The notes under the pieces: model-generated | What the model was told of the DNA's origin: nothing | Database searches by the model: none | Seen by the model: only the letters and a program-made list of their open reading frames with translations | Position numbers and translations under genes: made by a program | Shown: positions 1 through 13,860 of the stretch, piece after piece | Layout of the letters: every line of letters starts with the position of its first letter | How positions within the stretch are numbered: position 1 is the first letter of the stretch | NCBI RefSeq assembly: GCF_907164915.1 | Contig: NC_061862.1 | Location: 85,360,846 to 85,424,845, forward strand | Direction of reading: 5' to 3' | Source of the DNA: Impatiens glandulifera | Taxonomy: Eukaryota > Streptophyta > Magnoliopsida > Ericales > Balsaminaceae | Length of the DNA stretch: 64,000 nucleotides

Positions 1-39
1 CTCACTCCACTCTCTTTACTTCATTGCAGAGCTGAAAGC

Positions 40-72
<33 letters not shown>

Positions 73-945
73 TCATTCATGTCCTCTTTTCCCACTAGAT
101 TTGCAACAAATATAGAGGTCAACCGACTTGTCTAGAACATCAAAACTCAGAAGTCCCATGAACCAGAAACTTGGGTTGATGAAAAATTGGCAAAGTAGAA
201 ACCCCCCTATAGTTAGAGACAGAATTAGTGATCATTCTTTACTTTATTTAGAGAGTTATCTGGATAGTTTTTTGAGGTGTGATTAGAAAGCATTAGATGG
301 TCCACGTTTATTAGTGGTAGGCAATGGTACTTATCCCCTTTCACCTACAGTTGAACTAAAATGCTGTATGTGGATTTTGAGTTCATGGCATTTACACACA
401 CCTCCTTTAAATCTAATCAGATATGACTACAATCTCCACGCGGAGCTGCCCAATTGGGTCCTCATTATGGAATTCTTTCCTAAATAGAGAAACAAATAAA
501 GAATAATTTGGAAGCAAAATAGCATTTTTATTACAAAGCCTACCTTTTGATCAAAAGCCCAAGATTTATATATAGAGGAATAATTATGGCCCTTTTTTGC
601 TATCAATTGTATGATATCTTGCTTTTTGTATCACTATTACTTCCTGTTTTATTACCTTTTTTATTTTTATTTTGTGGTCTTAATTGATTTTGTAAGATCA
701 AATTTAGGTCTTGGGAAATGGGAACACACTTTTGAAGTGGTAAATGCAAAAATAACAACTTATTGAGAACTCAGGCATATATCTGATTAGAGATTTATCT
801 TTTCCTCCACCAAAATAAAATACACTAAAATATTGGAGATTCCTTTATCAAATTAATAAAAAGACAAGCTGCTAGAAACACGTGAAAATAATTGTTAATT
901 TATTAATATAAGGTTATATAAACAATTGAATTGAATTGAATTATA

Positions 946-976
<31 letters not shown>

Positions 977-1301
977 TTCAATCAAATCTTGATATATTCA
1001 TTCATTATCATATTCTCTGATTTATTATTTCTTTCTATATTATATTGTGTTACATAAACGGCCTCATTTTCAAATAGGCCATTATTTCCAAAGATGTGGT
1101 ATGATTTAGTGATAACAACTCTTCATCCCACAGTTTCAACCACGTGAATTCAAGTCTTTCCATGACAATTTTAATTATTCTTAACCTTATCTTTGACATT
1201 GACTTTACAACGTGATATTATAAAATATACCTTTAAAAAAATGACTATTTGTTTATCATTTCTTTTTTTTCTTCTTAAATCTTCTTTATAATATATTTTA
1301 T
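1..1301. other. Gene-free AT-rich sequence with an AAT microsatellite
   Basis: No reading frame with recognisable similarity was seen on either strand. An AAT/ATA trinucleotide run of about 11 units lies at 39-72, and a short TA run lies near 955-976. The rest is unremarkable AT-rich intergenic sequence. Confidence 0.6.
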
Positions 1302-1722
1302 GGAACGTTTAGTATAAGTTATTGTTTTTTTAGTTTGAATTATAAAAAATTGTATAGGTTTGTATTTGTGTTTAGTAAAATAATTTTATTTAATTAATTA
1401 AAGTTAAAATATGAATTTAAAATTGTTTTTATATTATTATTATTATTATTATTATTGTATTTAATAACTAATAAAATTTTGATTAAATATAAAAAATTAA
1501 TTATAGTATAAATTTTTATGTGAATTATATTTATTTAATTTAAATTTTATTTATTGATTGTAACAAATAAATATAAAATACAAACAGTAGTATTGACAAT
1601 TTAATTAATTTATAATAATACTAATAAATGGTATAATTAATTGAAAATTAAAAGATAAGAATATTGGTATAACATGTATTATACCAATTGTCTTCTAGCT
1701 TATACTTCTAACCAAACATCTC
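1302..1722. mobile_element. Tourist-like non-autonomous element (GTTTGGTTAGAAGTAT family)
   Basis: The right end, read on the minus strand, contains GTTTGGTTAGAAGTAT. The same 16 bases occur at the left end of the element at 16276. The left end GGAACGTTTAGTATAAG is an imperfect inverted match with a short deletion. The interior is AT-rich with no coding capacity. Membership of the family is seen directly in the shared ends. Assignment to Tourist/PIF-Harbinger rests on the TTA target duplication of the 16276 copy, since no clear duplication is visible here. Confidence 0.45.
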
Positions 1723-3293
1723 AAATATACTACATCAAAATATAACCTTGAGCAGGACAAAATAAGGTTATTTGGATTAGTTTTAAGGGTCAATCAATGG
1801 CTGGTAATTTGTCCTGCTGAATCACGTAAGACAATTCACATTTATTTTACTATAAATTATTTCTCAATAAATATGCTTATATACAAAATTAATTAAACCA
1901 ATTCATGACATTATTAATTAAGTAATAGTTTTGACTATACAATAAACACCTTGCTAATGGTAATTAACCATTTCCTCCTCAATTTGCGTTAAGTTAAATT
2001 AAGATACTTACCTGAAACGCACTCCGAGAATAAGAAACTTTGTCAAGATGTTGATTTTTTATACAATCTCCATAATATTTTAAATAGCATGGGTGGAGAT
2101 TTGTATGTTGACAAATACTGATGAGATGCTTCTAACCTTTTTAAGACTGCTTTGTTTGCTAAAGATTATGGAATACATTTGTTGCTAGAGTCCGGTATAG
2201 GGGTCACATGGGATTATATTAGAGATGGGGGCAAGAACTTCTCTAGTGTCAGGGCGGGGACAAGGATGGGGTCATGTACTATTAGGTAGTTAAGTCGCAA
2301 CGGGCTCACTACATGTTCTCATTCCTACCTAGTAGACCTAGCTATGTCACGTCCATTTGTGTAAAGGGTCAGGGATATATTCCTTGTCAAATACCAAATA
2401 ATATTTGTTAATAATAATACATCACATATGTAATTTTCTTCTAGTGAACGTTAGTATAACTCGCAACCATTACCCACATCACCGAAGACTATGCGCATCA
2501 AATATATAGTTAGATTGATGGAAATTAGTATTACAATCTCATAATTATTATGTTTAATTTTTTTTTTGGATGAATGATATTAATAAAAAAAATTAACTTA
2601 ATTTAGAAGAGAGTGAGAGAAAGAGAGAAATCTTGTTAGTTGTGAATGAGTTGGACAAAACATAGGCAAGGACAAGAGAATGGATGGATCCACAAGAATA
2701 GCAATATCTGCATAGAAGAAGACTGAGATATTAAACCTACTCCTCATGCAAGTGCCAACCCAAACATGACCTTGTGGTCCTCTATTTCATCCACCAATTG
2801 GAACACAAATATATTGCGTTGTCAGAAGAAAAGTGGATTCACAATGTTATCTATCATCAATGTCTCTTTCAAAAATTCAATTAAATATCCAAGAAACCAA
2901 ATGAGTTATACTCCCTTCTTGATTTTTAATTAAGAAAAAGCAATTCCCTAATGATCATCTTGGTCTCATTACCATTTAACATACACAATAGTTAAATTAT
3001 TGGTGTCTAGTTTTTGAGTTTTTTTAATAATAAAAGAGAGTTGAACATACGATGGTGTAGGCATGTAACAACCTAAATGAGACACAATCCGTCTGGGCAA
3101 TTGTTTTATGACATTTTTTAATACAATCTCTTTTCACGCGGACATAATATTTTTTAGCTTGTTTAGTTATAAAAAACGATATTCTCCTTGAGGAACTAAA
3201 TATGTCACGGGTGGACTTCAGAGATGTTTCGCAAACACATAAGAGGCTATGAATTGCCAGTAAGTTTTGTTCAAACACATAATTTTAATTGTT
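1723..3293. other. Intergenic sequence, no supported gene
   Basis: The base composition is mixed. A slightly more GC-rich patch at about 2190-2390 has no convincing coding frame. Polypurine and polypyrimidine patches occur near 2608-2635. Nothing further could be supported. Confidence 0.5.
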
Positions 3294-3416
3294 TGGAAGA
3301 GGAAGAGGAAGAGGAAGAGGAAGAGGAAGAGGAAGAGGAAGAGGAAGAGGAAGAGGAAGAGGAAGAGGAAGAGGAAGAGGAAGAGGAAGAGGAAGAGGAA
3401 GAGGAAGAGGAAGAGG
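3294..3416. repeat. Uninterrupted GGAAGA hexanucleotide microsatellite
   Basis: About 20 perfect tandem copies of the hexamer GGAAGA run without interruption for roughly 123 bp. The strand is pure purine. Long open frames across it (poly-Glu, Lys-Arg or Gly-Arg repeats) are by-products of a repeat whose period is divisible by three. A tract this long and perfect is likely to be length-polymorphic. Confidence 0.97.
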
Positions 3417-4978
3417 TCTTGCCATAAGATATCAAGTCAAGTTTTGTACGGAAACACGAACAAAATCACAAAATGACAAATATGGTTGAGAAAATGCAAG
3501 AAAATTAATAACGTACCAAACTAAAATATTAGCGAGAAAAAACTCTCATTGAGGAAAAGAAAATGATATGAGCATATGATTCACGTCACAACACAAATAG
3601 TTATGGGGAGATAAAACTCAAACCTATACTAAATTAAATTTATAACATTTTATTTATTATTACGGAATTAATATGATTCGGTTAATCCAAATTAAAAATG
3701 TGTGATAATATTAAATCACAACTAATTTGAATCACTATAATTAATTTACTCATTTTTTTCTCTTAAATTATCTCCCCATTCTCTATTAAAATTAAAGAGG
3801 GAGATTGTGGAAAGAAAATTGGGAGAGGGAACTAGAAATAGAATGACGTGATATCAGAGAAGAGAGAGCTAATTTTTATATTTTTCAGTCAATCAGATCT
3901 CTTTCTCATTCCCTCTTCAAAATATTATCTCCTTATCCTTTCACAAAATTATATTTGAATTGAGCTGAATTTCGGTATTCTTTCCATGTTCTTCTGTATG
4001 TAATTCAATGTGAATTATATTTTAATATAAAATTAGATATTTAAAAAAATATAATATTTTTATTTAGTTTATACCAATACTATATAAAATTTTGTATATC
4101 TAGCTAGTAAAAAAATCAAACAATAATAGTATGATGTTATATTATAAACGTTATAACAGAATATGAAGGTTGGATTATCGCTCATATTTTATATAATAAA
4201 GAATAAATGTTATATTCTATGAAGTAGCGTACACAAAGTAATAAAATATATTTTTGTTTAGTTAATTTACAATATGAAAATTCAATCCAAATTTAATCAA
4301 ATTTGAATTTAGTTAACTAAAATAGTTTATCCAATTTAGTAATTAGATTGGGTTAGATTTGAATTTTGGATTAATTTATTAAATGATTGGTCCTACTCAC
4401 AATGTATGCATCTAGTTTATTTCTCATAAACTATCGTGTATAAGCCAATATATTATTGTTGGCTCCTTCTGAAAAGGAGAAAAGATTGATTAGGGTCAAT
4501 CTAGAAATATCTTTTGTAGTTTTCTTCAAAATACTCATGAAATGTGTGGAAGAATGTATGTTTGTGCAAGCTGTAAGAAATCCTAAAAAATCTCAATACT
4601 AATATCATGTGGCTTGTATTAGTGCATGAAAGATATGTGTACGGAAGCTTAAGAAGAATTAAGCTAGTTAGCTAAAGAAGTGTTAGCTTATTCTCTTCAC
4701 TTATCAACCAAATATAGAATAATTAGTTAACTAATTACCCATTAATTAATCCTAAGTGGTCATCCTTCTAATCTGTCAAATCTATTCACAAATTAGTCTA
4801 TTTTAGTAATAGTAGTCATTACAACTTTGTCCACATTCTTAGACCGACCAAGCTGAATTCATTATTGATTCATGCTTTGTTAGTGTTTAACCCATAAACC
4901 CAACTCTCATTTTTTAACCCATATGCATGCCTTCAATATCTTAATAAGATCCATAATATGACAACCTAGTCATCTAGT
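3417..4978. other. Intergenic sequence, no supported gene
   Basis: AT-rich, with no recognisable coding frame or RNA gene. The terms ATTATCTCC...CTCT occur twice near 3767 and 3922 around a 150-bp purine-rich stretch. This may be a small degraded element, but no target duplication is visible. Confidence 0.5.
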
Positions 4979-5475
4979 TAGGGCTGACAATTTTGGCACG
5001 ACACGAAAACACAACCCGAACCGAACACGAAAAAATCAGGTTAGGATCATATATTTTTTTGTTATGTTTAACCTGATTAATACATGTCAAAATCGGGTCG
5101 ACCTGACATGACCCAAAATAGACCCGATAACCCGTTTACAAGTTTCTTTTGTTGAGTTTTGTGTTATTCTTTCTTATTCACTCACTCATTTTCTTTTGTA
5201 AAATTTTTTTATAAGTGAATTTGTGATTTAACATTATTTTTATTTTGTATTGATGTCATTTTTATTTGAAATAGAGAGATGTGAATTAGTTATATCGAGT
5301 TTGGTTCGAGTTGAGTTATGTAAACCGGGTCAAACACAAATAAACAGGTTAGGTTCAGGTTATAGGTTTTTGACCCAAATTATTAAACAAGTCAGACTTA
5401 GATTATAATCGTTGAACCCGTTAATCTGCCAACCCGAACCTACTAATCTAAAATTTACCTAAATTGTCACCACTA
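4979..5475. mobile_element. hAT-type non-autonomous element (MITE)
   Basis: The left end TAGGGCTGACAATTT and the right end, read on the minus strand, TAGTGGTGACAATTT form a 15-bp terminal inverted repeat. It is flanked by near-identical 8-bp sequences, CATCTAGT at 4971-4978 and CATCTAGC at 5476-5483, as expected for hAT insertion. The interior holds many (C)GGGTT/AACCCG blocks in both orientations and has no coding capacity. A related end (TAGGGGTGAGCA) starts at 63742. Confidence 0.75.
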
Positions 5476-7716
5476 CATCTAGCTAGCTAATTGAGTTCGA
5501 AGAGAATTTGTTTGTGTATAAAATAGTTAATGGAAAGTCATGTTTGATCCATGTTACTTAGCTTATTAGGCTAGACGGGGAGGGAGCGAGAAATGACCAT
5601 CGTGATTGACTTCCACAAGAATAATATCGCAATCACCACCCAAGTGTGATTGAAAATGGGAGCGCTAAAGCATTTCCTTTTTTTTCGGAATTTGTAACAC
5701 CAAATGCACGCGGGGAGATGTTTAGAGATAGAAAAGATGGTTGAGAATCATCTCATTTTGCATGAGAAAAAGTTTTTTTTTTGTTGAGGGAGCACTAAGA
5801 TGTAGCTGTTAGAAAGGCATGCTTCTGCAATTGCATTTGTGGACATATTGGTTTAGACCTGGCCTGCATTCATATTTTTCAGTCTCCAATAACCAACTAT
5901 ACCAATAATTAAATCCAACATACCAAATAATAATGTCAGATGTTTTAATGGATCTCTATTTCATTTTTCAAACATTTTAAAGGAGTTAGAAGACATAAGG
6001 ATTTTCTAAAGGTAACTCATTCTAGTGTTATTCTCGACCAAATACACTTAACTGTGGAGTTAGGATGAGATGCACTGTATTATTGAGTGAAAATTCATAT
6101 GAGTGAAAAATTTACAATGATATTTCAAATCAAAAAGAAAAATTCACATGAGTGAAAAATTTACAATGATATTTCGAATGTATCACTATTGTTACTTGGT
6201 GTGGATTTTGTTATCTTAGGGAGGAAATAATCCCTCTTAGTATTCTTATGCATTTGAACACAATGAATCTCAAGTCATTAGATTTTTAATAATTTGACTG
6301 GGTTATGCATGGATTTGATTATTGATAAGGAGTGATTCTCAATTTTAATAATCTTTTAATGTCTAATTAATTTGGCTAGTTAAAACTTTTTTTTATAAAG
6401 TAAAAAGTTAGAAGGACCCCAATAGGCCAACACCCATGTCATGAGTCTCATGACTTCCACTCCCAAGATTTAAATTTTTCATGAATTTTATTGACTCAGG
6501 AGGGTATTTTTGTTAATTCCGGTGCTCCTGTTTCTGCTTTAGTGATCTCTTTTTTTCTTAAAACATTTTTTTATAGCAATATTGTTAAAAAAAATGTTTT
6601 TTTAGAAACACAAAATAAAAGTAAATGCTTTCATCTTACGTTAAAAAAAAAAGACGTAAATACTTTATGAACCCAATAATTATACTTAGACAATTGTTCA
6701 TAAAAAAAACTATGAACACCGAAATAAAACATTAATTAGTGAATTTTTTTTGTAAAGATACTTACAAAAATCACATTGGAGAATTAGTTTAATCATTCAT
6801 TTTTGTGAACATTTTTTTTTCTTTGGGGATTCATTGTTTCATTCTTCAATCCTTCATATTTAGTCTCTTTCGGACAATTTTGTTCAATTTGTTTTCATTT
6901 CTCCGGATAATGTAAGTTTCAACGTATTTAGTACTAGAGATAGATGTTGGCGAAAAAAGGATGTTCCAACTTGCCTTAGTTATTTTAGTTACTCTGATCA
7001 TTTTTATTTTCATTTTGTGTTTATTATTGTAACTTTTTCAATTTTGTATTTTTTATTATTGTCATTTTAACTTTTTAAAATAAGTTTTGTTATTCAATGG
7101 AGTGAACATTCACTAAAAAGGGAAAAATAAGAAGTAATAATTGTACTATATCTCCATTATTTAGTCTTCACTCGTGGGGTGAAAGGAAATGACACTATGC
7201 AATAATGGCAAACAAAGAACACTTACACTAAGCGAATGAAATATTTTGGGACTTTTTGGTCTTCAGTATTATAATTACAATATCCACTAAGGTAACTCAA
7301 ATGGTAGGAATTATTTTTTATAGAACAAAAATTACGTGTTCGATTCTCATTTAGAACACATTAAATTGATGATGGTGGAAGATCATGTTATGTTTCAACG
7401 TAATTTTTTTTTATAACTACACTACTTAGTTTTTATTTTCTTTGCCATTTAATAATCAATATATACTTCTTGTAAGGTTGACTATGTCAAATATATGAAA
7501 TATTGGTTGCTCACTTACCCTTGATATGTTATCTTGATATGTTATCTTTTGAGAAACATTTTCAAAGTTTCATTGAATTGTCTTACATTTAAATGTGAAT
7601 TGTTAGGGTCAATGGATTGAATTGGTGAACATATTTTTAATTAGCTCATAATATAAGTGTTTTTTTTTTCTTATTTTGTTGTGAATGATTTAAAAAGAGC
7701 ATAACAAACAGGTGTT
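5476..7716. other. Intergenic sequence with a short direct repeat
   Basis: No gene was recognised. A direct repeat of about 38 bp with 50-bp spacing (core GAGTGAAAAATTTACAATGA) occurs at 6092-6130 and 6142-6179. A weak tRNA-like pair of boxes is present at 7290-7345, with A-box-like and GTTCGATTC B-box-like sequences. It has no foldable cloverleaf and is probably a SINE or tRNA relic. Confidence 0.5.
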
Positions 7717-7719
7717 TTA

Positions 7720-8370
7720 GGGCTTCTCCAACTCTACGGCAAAATGGGTTTGGAGTTGCCCATTTTGCTCCAACCCTACGGCATTCCCAGCGGCATTTTG
7801 CAGATCCGGCAAATATGGAGAGTGAAGCCGGCAAATTTGGCTACTATTCATTACTGCAATTAGGCATAAAATGTAATCATGTCTTTCAATTTTTGTGTTT
7901 CTTTTAATTAAGAATTTCTTTATTTATTTTTATATTAAACATTTCTCTAATTTTATATATTTATAATCTTTAATATATAATCTTTTTATATTTATATATA
8001 ATTTATTTAAGTATTTAATAATTTATTTATCTACATTATAAATTTATAATTATAAATAATATTAATATAGAAAAATTAACAACTTTCAGAAAACATAAAA
8101 TAATAATAATTCGTTACATATTATTAATTGTTAATTTATAATTAAATTTTGTTTCATAAACAAATAAGAAAAGATTGGGATTAAATTTATAAAGTTTGAT
8201 AAATATATAGATAATATTAGTAAAGTCAAAAAGTTGGTATAAAAAAGAATATTCTGATAATATTCTTTTGAGTTTGAAAATAGGTTTTTGAGTTGGAGAT
8301 GAATTACTGTTTGATGTGATGTTTACTGCATTTTGGAGTTGAAAATGGTGTTGAAGGGTTGGAGATGGCC
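7720..8370. mobile_element. Tourist-like (PIF/Harbinger) MITE, copy 1 of the TCTCCAAC family
   Basis: The 651-bp element starts with GGGCTTCTCCAAC and ends with the inverted GTTGGAGATGGCC. The flanks are TTA (7717-7719) and TTT (8371-8373), a 3-bp target site with one change. Its subterminal sequence near 8270-8330 (TTTGAGTTGGAGATGAATTA and onward) is nearly identical to that of the element at 47901-48577, so both belong to one family. There is no transposase, so it would have been mobilised in trans. Confidence 0.8.
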
Positions 8371-9183
8371 TTTGTAATGATAGAACTAAGAGTTTTTTCT
8401 TTCATGTAAGCCTAGATCAATAAATTATGGGATAGCATTTTAGCAATGTTTTAATTTATTGAAATTTACATCACTCAAAAAGAGAGTCAAAAAGTTTACA
8501 AGGAAAAATAGCTGAACAATGTTGCATGAGCAACCATTGTCTTGGAAACAATTATAAGATAAAACCTTATGATGTATATGCAACATCTAAATCACACAAA
8601 ATGACAATTAAGCAACTTCACAATCTTCTTAGGAACCGAATTAGATCATAAATTGGTCAAAGTCATTAAGATGGAGATGGTCAATAGACGTGTCATACAT
8701 TGCTTATTCTAAAATGATGTATAATTAATTGTACTCGATCCAAATGTTTCACCAAAATATTATTCGATCAATTTTCAAAACGCTGCATAACATATGTCAT
8801 ATCTTAATCCCAAAAAATAATATAAAATTGTGTGCAAGTTAGACTCACATTACTATCTCATAATTAACATCAAGAAGAGATTACACCTTATAATATTTTT
8901 TAAGATATTGGAAATTTATCTTTTGATATTTTTTTTTGTTTAAATAATATTATATCATTTTCTTCTTTGTTTCTCTTTTCTTTCTATTTGTGTAAATAAT
9001 TTAATAGTTGAAATGTTTTTTTCTATAAAAAAAAATGTGTGGGTAGAATTTGAAATATATAATATATTGTTGAAGGCCGACTACTTATCTTTATCCCTTC
9101 AATTTATTCAAAATTATCTCAATATTTTTTTTTAAGACGTACCCCAATTCTAGATTCTGAATCCGTCCCTAGATATAAACAAA

Positions 9184-9186
<3 letters not shown>
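8371..9186. other. Intergenic sequence, nothing recognised
   Basis: AT-rich, with no supported coding frame, RNA gene or bounded repeat. Confidence 0.5.

Positions 9187-9264
<78 letters not shown>
9187..9264. repeat. (AT)n dinucleotide microsatellite
   Basis: About 39 uninterrupted AT units. Such a tract is self-complementary and can extrude as a cruciform. It is a likely polymorphic site and a likely assembly weak point. Confidence 0.97.
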
Positions 9265-9266
<2 letters not shown>

Positions 9267-10831
9267 CTACACTTAAAGTTTGAACTTAATATATATTAAT
9301 TTTTTTTTTTACTTTTAACGTTTCGATTTTATTTTAAATAACTTTCTCATAATAATCTTCTTTTAAACAAAAAGAACTTTATTAACCAACCATATATAAT
9401 TTAGTGTCCCCAATACAAATATATAAGATAATCGGCTAATTAACTAAATTATTGATCACTAAGATTGCATTTTGTACTATTGAAATTGAAACTAAATAGA
9501 ATTTTATTTCCAATTACATAATAATTCAAGTTCAATTTTAATATTTAGAAAAATTGTAGATTTATAATTTAATTCATATTTATATTTATATGATTGAAAA
9601 AATATAATAAAAATAATTTAAATATATATTATCTATATTATTAAGATATTGATTTGACTGATCAAGTATTTCAAATATTTTATCTAGGATTCGGTATATA
9701 TATTTATAATGGTTCAACAATTTAAAAGAAAAAATATTGATTCAATATGTCAATAGTGTTATAATTAATAAAATAAGTTGATTGAAAAAATTAAAAATAA
9801 TAAATATTTGAAATTACAATAGATATAAAAAATGAAATTGAAAATTTATAAAATCAAATTAGTTTGAATTTTAATTATAATTCTTAATTTTAAATATTCT
9901 AACATGTATAAGAATTGAAATTTTTAATTCTAATATCCAAGTTTCCAATACTCATGTATGACCCAATTCGTGTTCATATATAAGTCCCCACGTTTTGGAC
10001 AAAAGAAAATGAATCAAAATATGAGGTGTCACCTAATGGTCCTCATCAAACTCAAGCAAATTCTGCATTTGTTGACAATAATACCCCCATCTCACTTGCA
10101 TTAGTCATCTTCATAATATTTTTTTTTTGTAAAAGACTCTCCACTCGAGAAAAGACATCTTAAATTGACAATGCGAAATCACACATTCTCCCAAAAAAAA
10201 AAACCGCACCACGTTTAACTTGTTTGAAAGCTATATATATGTAGTCATATAGTATTAAAATTCTATTTGATTTAGAAATTTATCATATCATATTATAGAA
10301 ATTTATTCACCCACAATTTTTAACTAGCATTTTTACTATTTTAATGAGCCATAAAGAATTGTTGTGCTAGTATTCTCAAGTATATAGGTGCACATCTTAA
10401 ATAAAATATTAAGAGAAATTTGGTGAAAATGTGGTTAGAATTAATGGAAAAAATTGAGGCATCATCTCCCCTTCAAAGGAAAAGAGAAAAGAAAAAGGTG
10501 AATGAGAGAATTTGATGCAAACTAATTAGTCCCCCCTCTAGCCACCATTGTGATCTCTTGATATGGATTCTTTTGATCCCATACTTCTTCTTCTTCACAC
10601 CACGTACAAAACTCAACTACATTCATTGATCAATCCTAAAAGCATATAATTAATTATTCTTACCAGCAGATGCCTTTATCATGATTAATTAATTAGCATT
10701 GAAAAAATGGGACGAAAAGAGTCCCTAAACTTTTGATCACCAAATACTTTACCAAATTGGAACAATTATTAGGGTGTTGTTAAATTGTCTTCTTCATAAT
10801 ATAACTCTCATTAACATATCAATTTAAGCAC
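9265..10831. other. Intergenic sequence, nothing recognised
   Basis: Strongly AT-rich with no gene-like frame. The composition becomes less extreme from about 10440, but no exon could be supported there. Confidence 0.5.
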
Positions 10832-11100
10832 GTCACACTCATACCGAGTACGAATACACTAGGACAAGATATGTGGATGGACAAGAGAAGGCTCTAACAT
10901 TCCAAGGCGTAAAGGATATGTCGCACTCATACTGAGTACAAATACCCGAGAACATGATATGTGGATGGACAAAGAGAAGGATTTGACATTTCAAGACGTA
11001 AAGAATGTGTCGCACTCATACTTGAGTACAAATACCCGAGAACATGATATGTGGATGGATAAAAGAAGGATTTGACATTTCGAGGCGTAAAGAACGTATG
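10832..11100. repeat. Three-copy tandem repeat of about 88-90 bp
   Basis: Units start at about 10832, 10920 and 11009, each opening with GTC(A/G)CACTCATAC and containing GATATGTGGATGGA. Copies 2 and 3 are closest to each other; copy 1 is more diverged. The short open frames on both strands across it, including one that continues into an acidic stretch to 11259, follow from the repeat and resemble no known protein. Confidence 0.9.
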
Positions 11101-13860
11101 GGGTGTCATCTCTTTTGTTTTCATGGAGAGGGATATGATGATGATGATGATGTGCATCTTGCCCCTAGTTATTCAAATCGTTCCGGTTCCATATCAAAAC
11201 AGCACCTCGAAGATGAAGAAGAGGAATTTGGGAACGACAATGTAGAGACGGAAGTGTGAAGAGAAAATAATTCAGAGATTTGTTATAACTTTTGATAATA
11301 TGTATCAACTAAAAGAATAGTAACATCATTCAAGTAATGCAGAAAAGAATAGAGAAATTTATAAAGTCATTATCTTGTGAAGGTAAAAAATGTGAGTAAC
11401 AACATATATAGATGGTCTACAAATTTAATATTGATGAATACATGGCTCCATGTGATTGTGAAACAATTTCATAACTTGTTTGATTGAATATAAAATTCAT
11501 GGATCTGTGTGGATTGTAATTTTCACGGTTTTTTGTCATGTCGACCTCGTTCCACATGTTTATAATTTGTAACTTTTAAGTCTTGTTGATACAATTTTTG
11601 AGTAAATATATAGATTAACATATTTTGGTTTTGATAAAACACTTTAAATAATTAAAACCAATTCTTAAGTAGTTTTTTTTCAAACGACCACAATTTATTT
11701 ATTATATGCTGCATGGACATTTGAAAAGAAAGAAAGAATTATATTAGTTTGCTAGGTTATTAGGTCTACACATTGGAGGTAAAGGTATGACTTCAACTAG
11801 TTCTTCGAGATGAAGTTGAAAAGTTATTTACACTTTTAGCTAAAGAACAAGGACTGTTAGTTATTCTTTTTTCCATCACTATTTGTCTTTTTTTTTTTTT
11901 TTTTAGTAAAAGTGAAAAAAAAAATGAAGCACATGTTGTGGAGGAGTAGTTCGAAAATTATGATTCTTAAAAATATTATCTTAGTCTAGACCTTAATAAA
12001 ATAGTGTGTAGTTTTACATCGATGTCCCTACTAAACGAATTATGAGATATGTTAAAACATTCTGAATGATTGATTAGTGACCCAAAAAGTTAACAAGTAT
12101 ATTTTCGATTTTGTGAATATTACAAATTTATATTATCGTTTTTAGTTTAAATTGATATTTCTTAATTTAAATAGTTACGGACAAGTTTGATATTTACTTA
12201 AAACGTTTTAAGTTAAAGTAAATGTCAGAGTTATGAGTTCGTAATAACTTTTTACGTTAAAAACAATTAATAATAATAACAGTGAATAGATATTTTGTTT
12301 CACTTTATAATTCTTTTTAAAGTTAAAATATGTATTAATCACTTGGGATGTCACTATTTATGATTTTATACAATACAAAATACAAGTGATGTTTCAAAAA
12401 TAATAATAATAAATGGAGAAATAGTAAAATTAAAAAGGATTTTTTTTTACAATATATTCAAATGAAATTATTTGCATATAAAGTCTGAAAACAAGAAAAC
12501 TACATGGATATCAAAGTTCAAAAATAAAGTTAGGGTTTTATAAACCTAAAAAAATAAAGTTAATCGAAACTTTTGTAAGAATAATCTTCCTAATTAAATC
12601 AATAAATCAAATGTTAACCATTTCAATTTTCATTTAAAACACCTTTAATTAAAGATTGTTAATATAAAATATATATATATATATATGATCTCTTAATTAA
12701 GACCTCACTAATTGTAAACATGATTTTATTATCCACTAACATAAATTTCAAGTTCACCATCATAAACTAATTAAACAAACATACAAACTTTTAATTAATG
12801 ATGAAGATTATACACTTCTGGAACATTGATTTAACACTATGAGAAAGTTTTCACAAACTGGAAATAAATCTAAATATTTCATTCTAATTTCAGTGAAAAA
12901 TTCGTTGCTATATTGGTAAATTTGTGGTGTGTGTATCTTCAAGAATTAATTAATATGAAGCTAGCTCAAAATAAAAGTTAATGAATAAGTCCAAAATATT
13001 AGTTGTCATTAAAAGTAATTATTAATTGAAAAGTATAATCATATTTGTAAATAACATTAATGCACATAATCATTGTTAATGTGATTAATTAAAAAGAAAA
13101 TTGTATGGAGAAGATGTAATAATTGATAATAGGAAACATATATAATTGATATAGGTCATTCAAACTATATATAATGTTGTCACTAAACATAATAAAAAAT
13201 TACATGTTGGATAGATTAGCAAAGTTAAAATATTGTATTATATTTATTAAAATAAAATAAAACTATAATTAAATTTTGTGCAGTTTTAAAATATTTTTAA
13301 AAAATAAAAAAATATATATATACAACTAACCTGTTTATGCACAAACGAAAATATAAATAAAGTACTATGATAAATTCACATTTTGTTGTGGGTAGGTATA
13401 AATTTGTTAAGATTCATAAATAAATAAAATTTAAAAAACTTTAAATATATATATATATACTTGTTTATAATATTGAATAAGACAGAGATAAATTTGTCAA
13501 ATCAGATAAATTTATAAATTTATCTATATCTTACTCAATATTTATCAAAAAGTACATTATAAATGTATTGTGTGACTTTGAACTAAATTTTAATTAATAA
13601 GAATCATCCATGAACATTTATTTCATTAAATTATTCAAATTAATAATTAAAATATACTTATTTGTTTTTTTATAACATTTTAAAACATTGAACAAAAAGA
13701 ATGTTATGATTTCATTTTTTTTTTTAAATGGTATGGTTTGTCAAACACCTCAATTTATTTTTTAATCAAATAAATTTTTTAGTTTTATCCCTTTTTAGTT
13801 TAGCGGTAATAAGAGGTGAATATCACAAATCTTTCTAAGATCTTGGGTTCAAGCACAAAT
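11101..13860. other. Intergenic sequence, nothing firmly recognised
   Basis: AT-rich with several poly(T) and TA runs. At 13798-13856 a GCGGTAATAAGA ... CTTGGGTTCAAGC arrangement resembles the A and B boxes of a tRNA-derived sequence just before a hAT remnant. It does not fold as a tRNA. No gene was found. Confidence 0.5.

Noticed and set aside
3224..3489. Open frames encoding poly-Glu, Lys-Arg or Gly-Arg repeats
   Set aside because: All three frames are open only because a pure GGAAGA repeat has no stops; none extends into coding-like sequence.
7290..7345. Possible tRNA gene
   Set aside because: A-box-like and B-box-like words are present but no acceptor, D or anticodon stem can be formed.
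11044..11259. 71-aa frame with an acidic tail beyond the tandem repeat
   Set aside because: The first half is tandem repeat; the second half resembles no protein I know and has no supporting splice structure.
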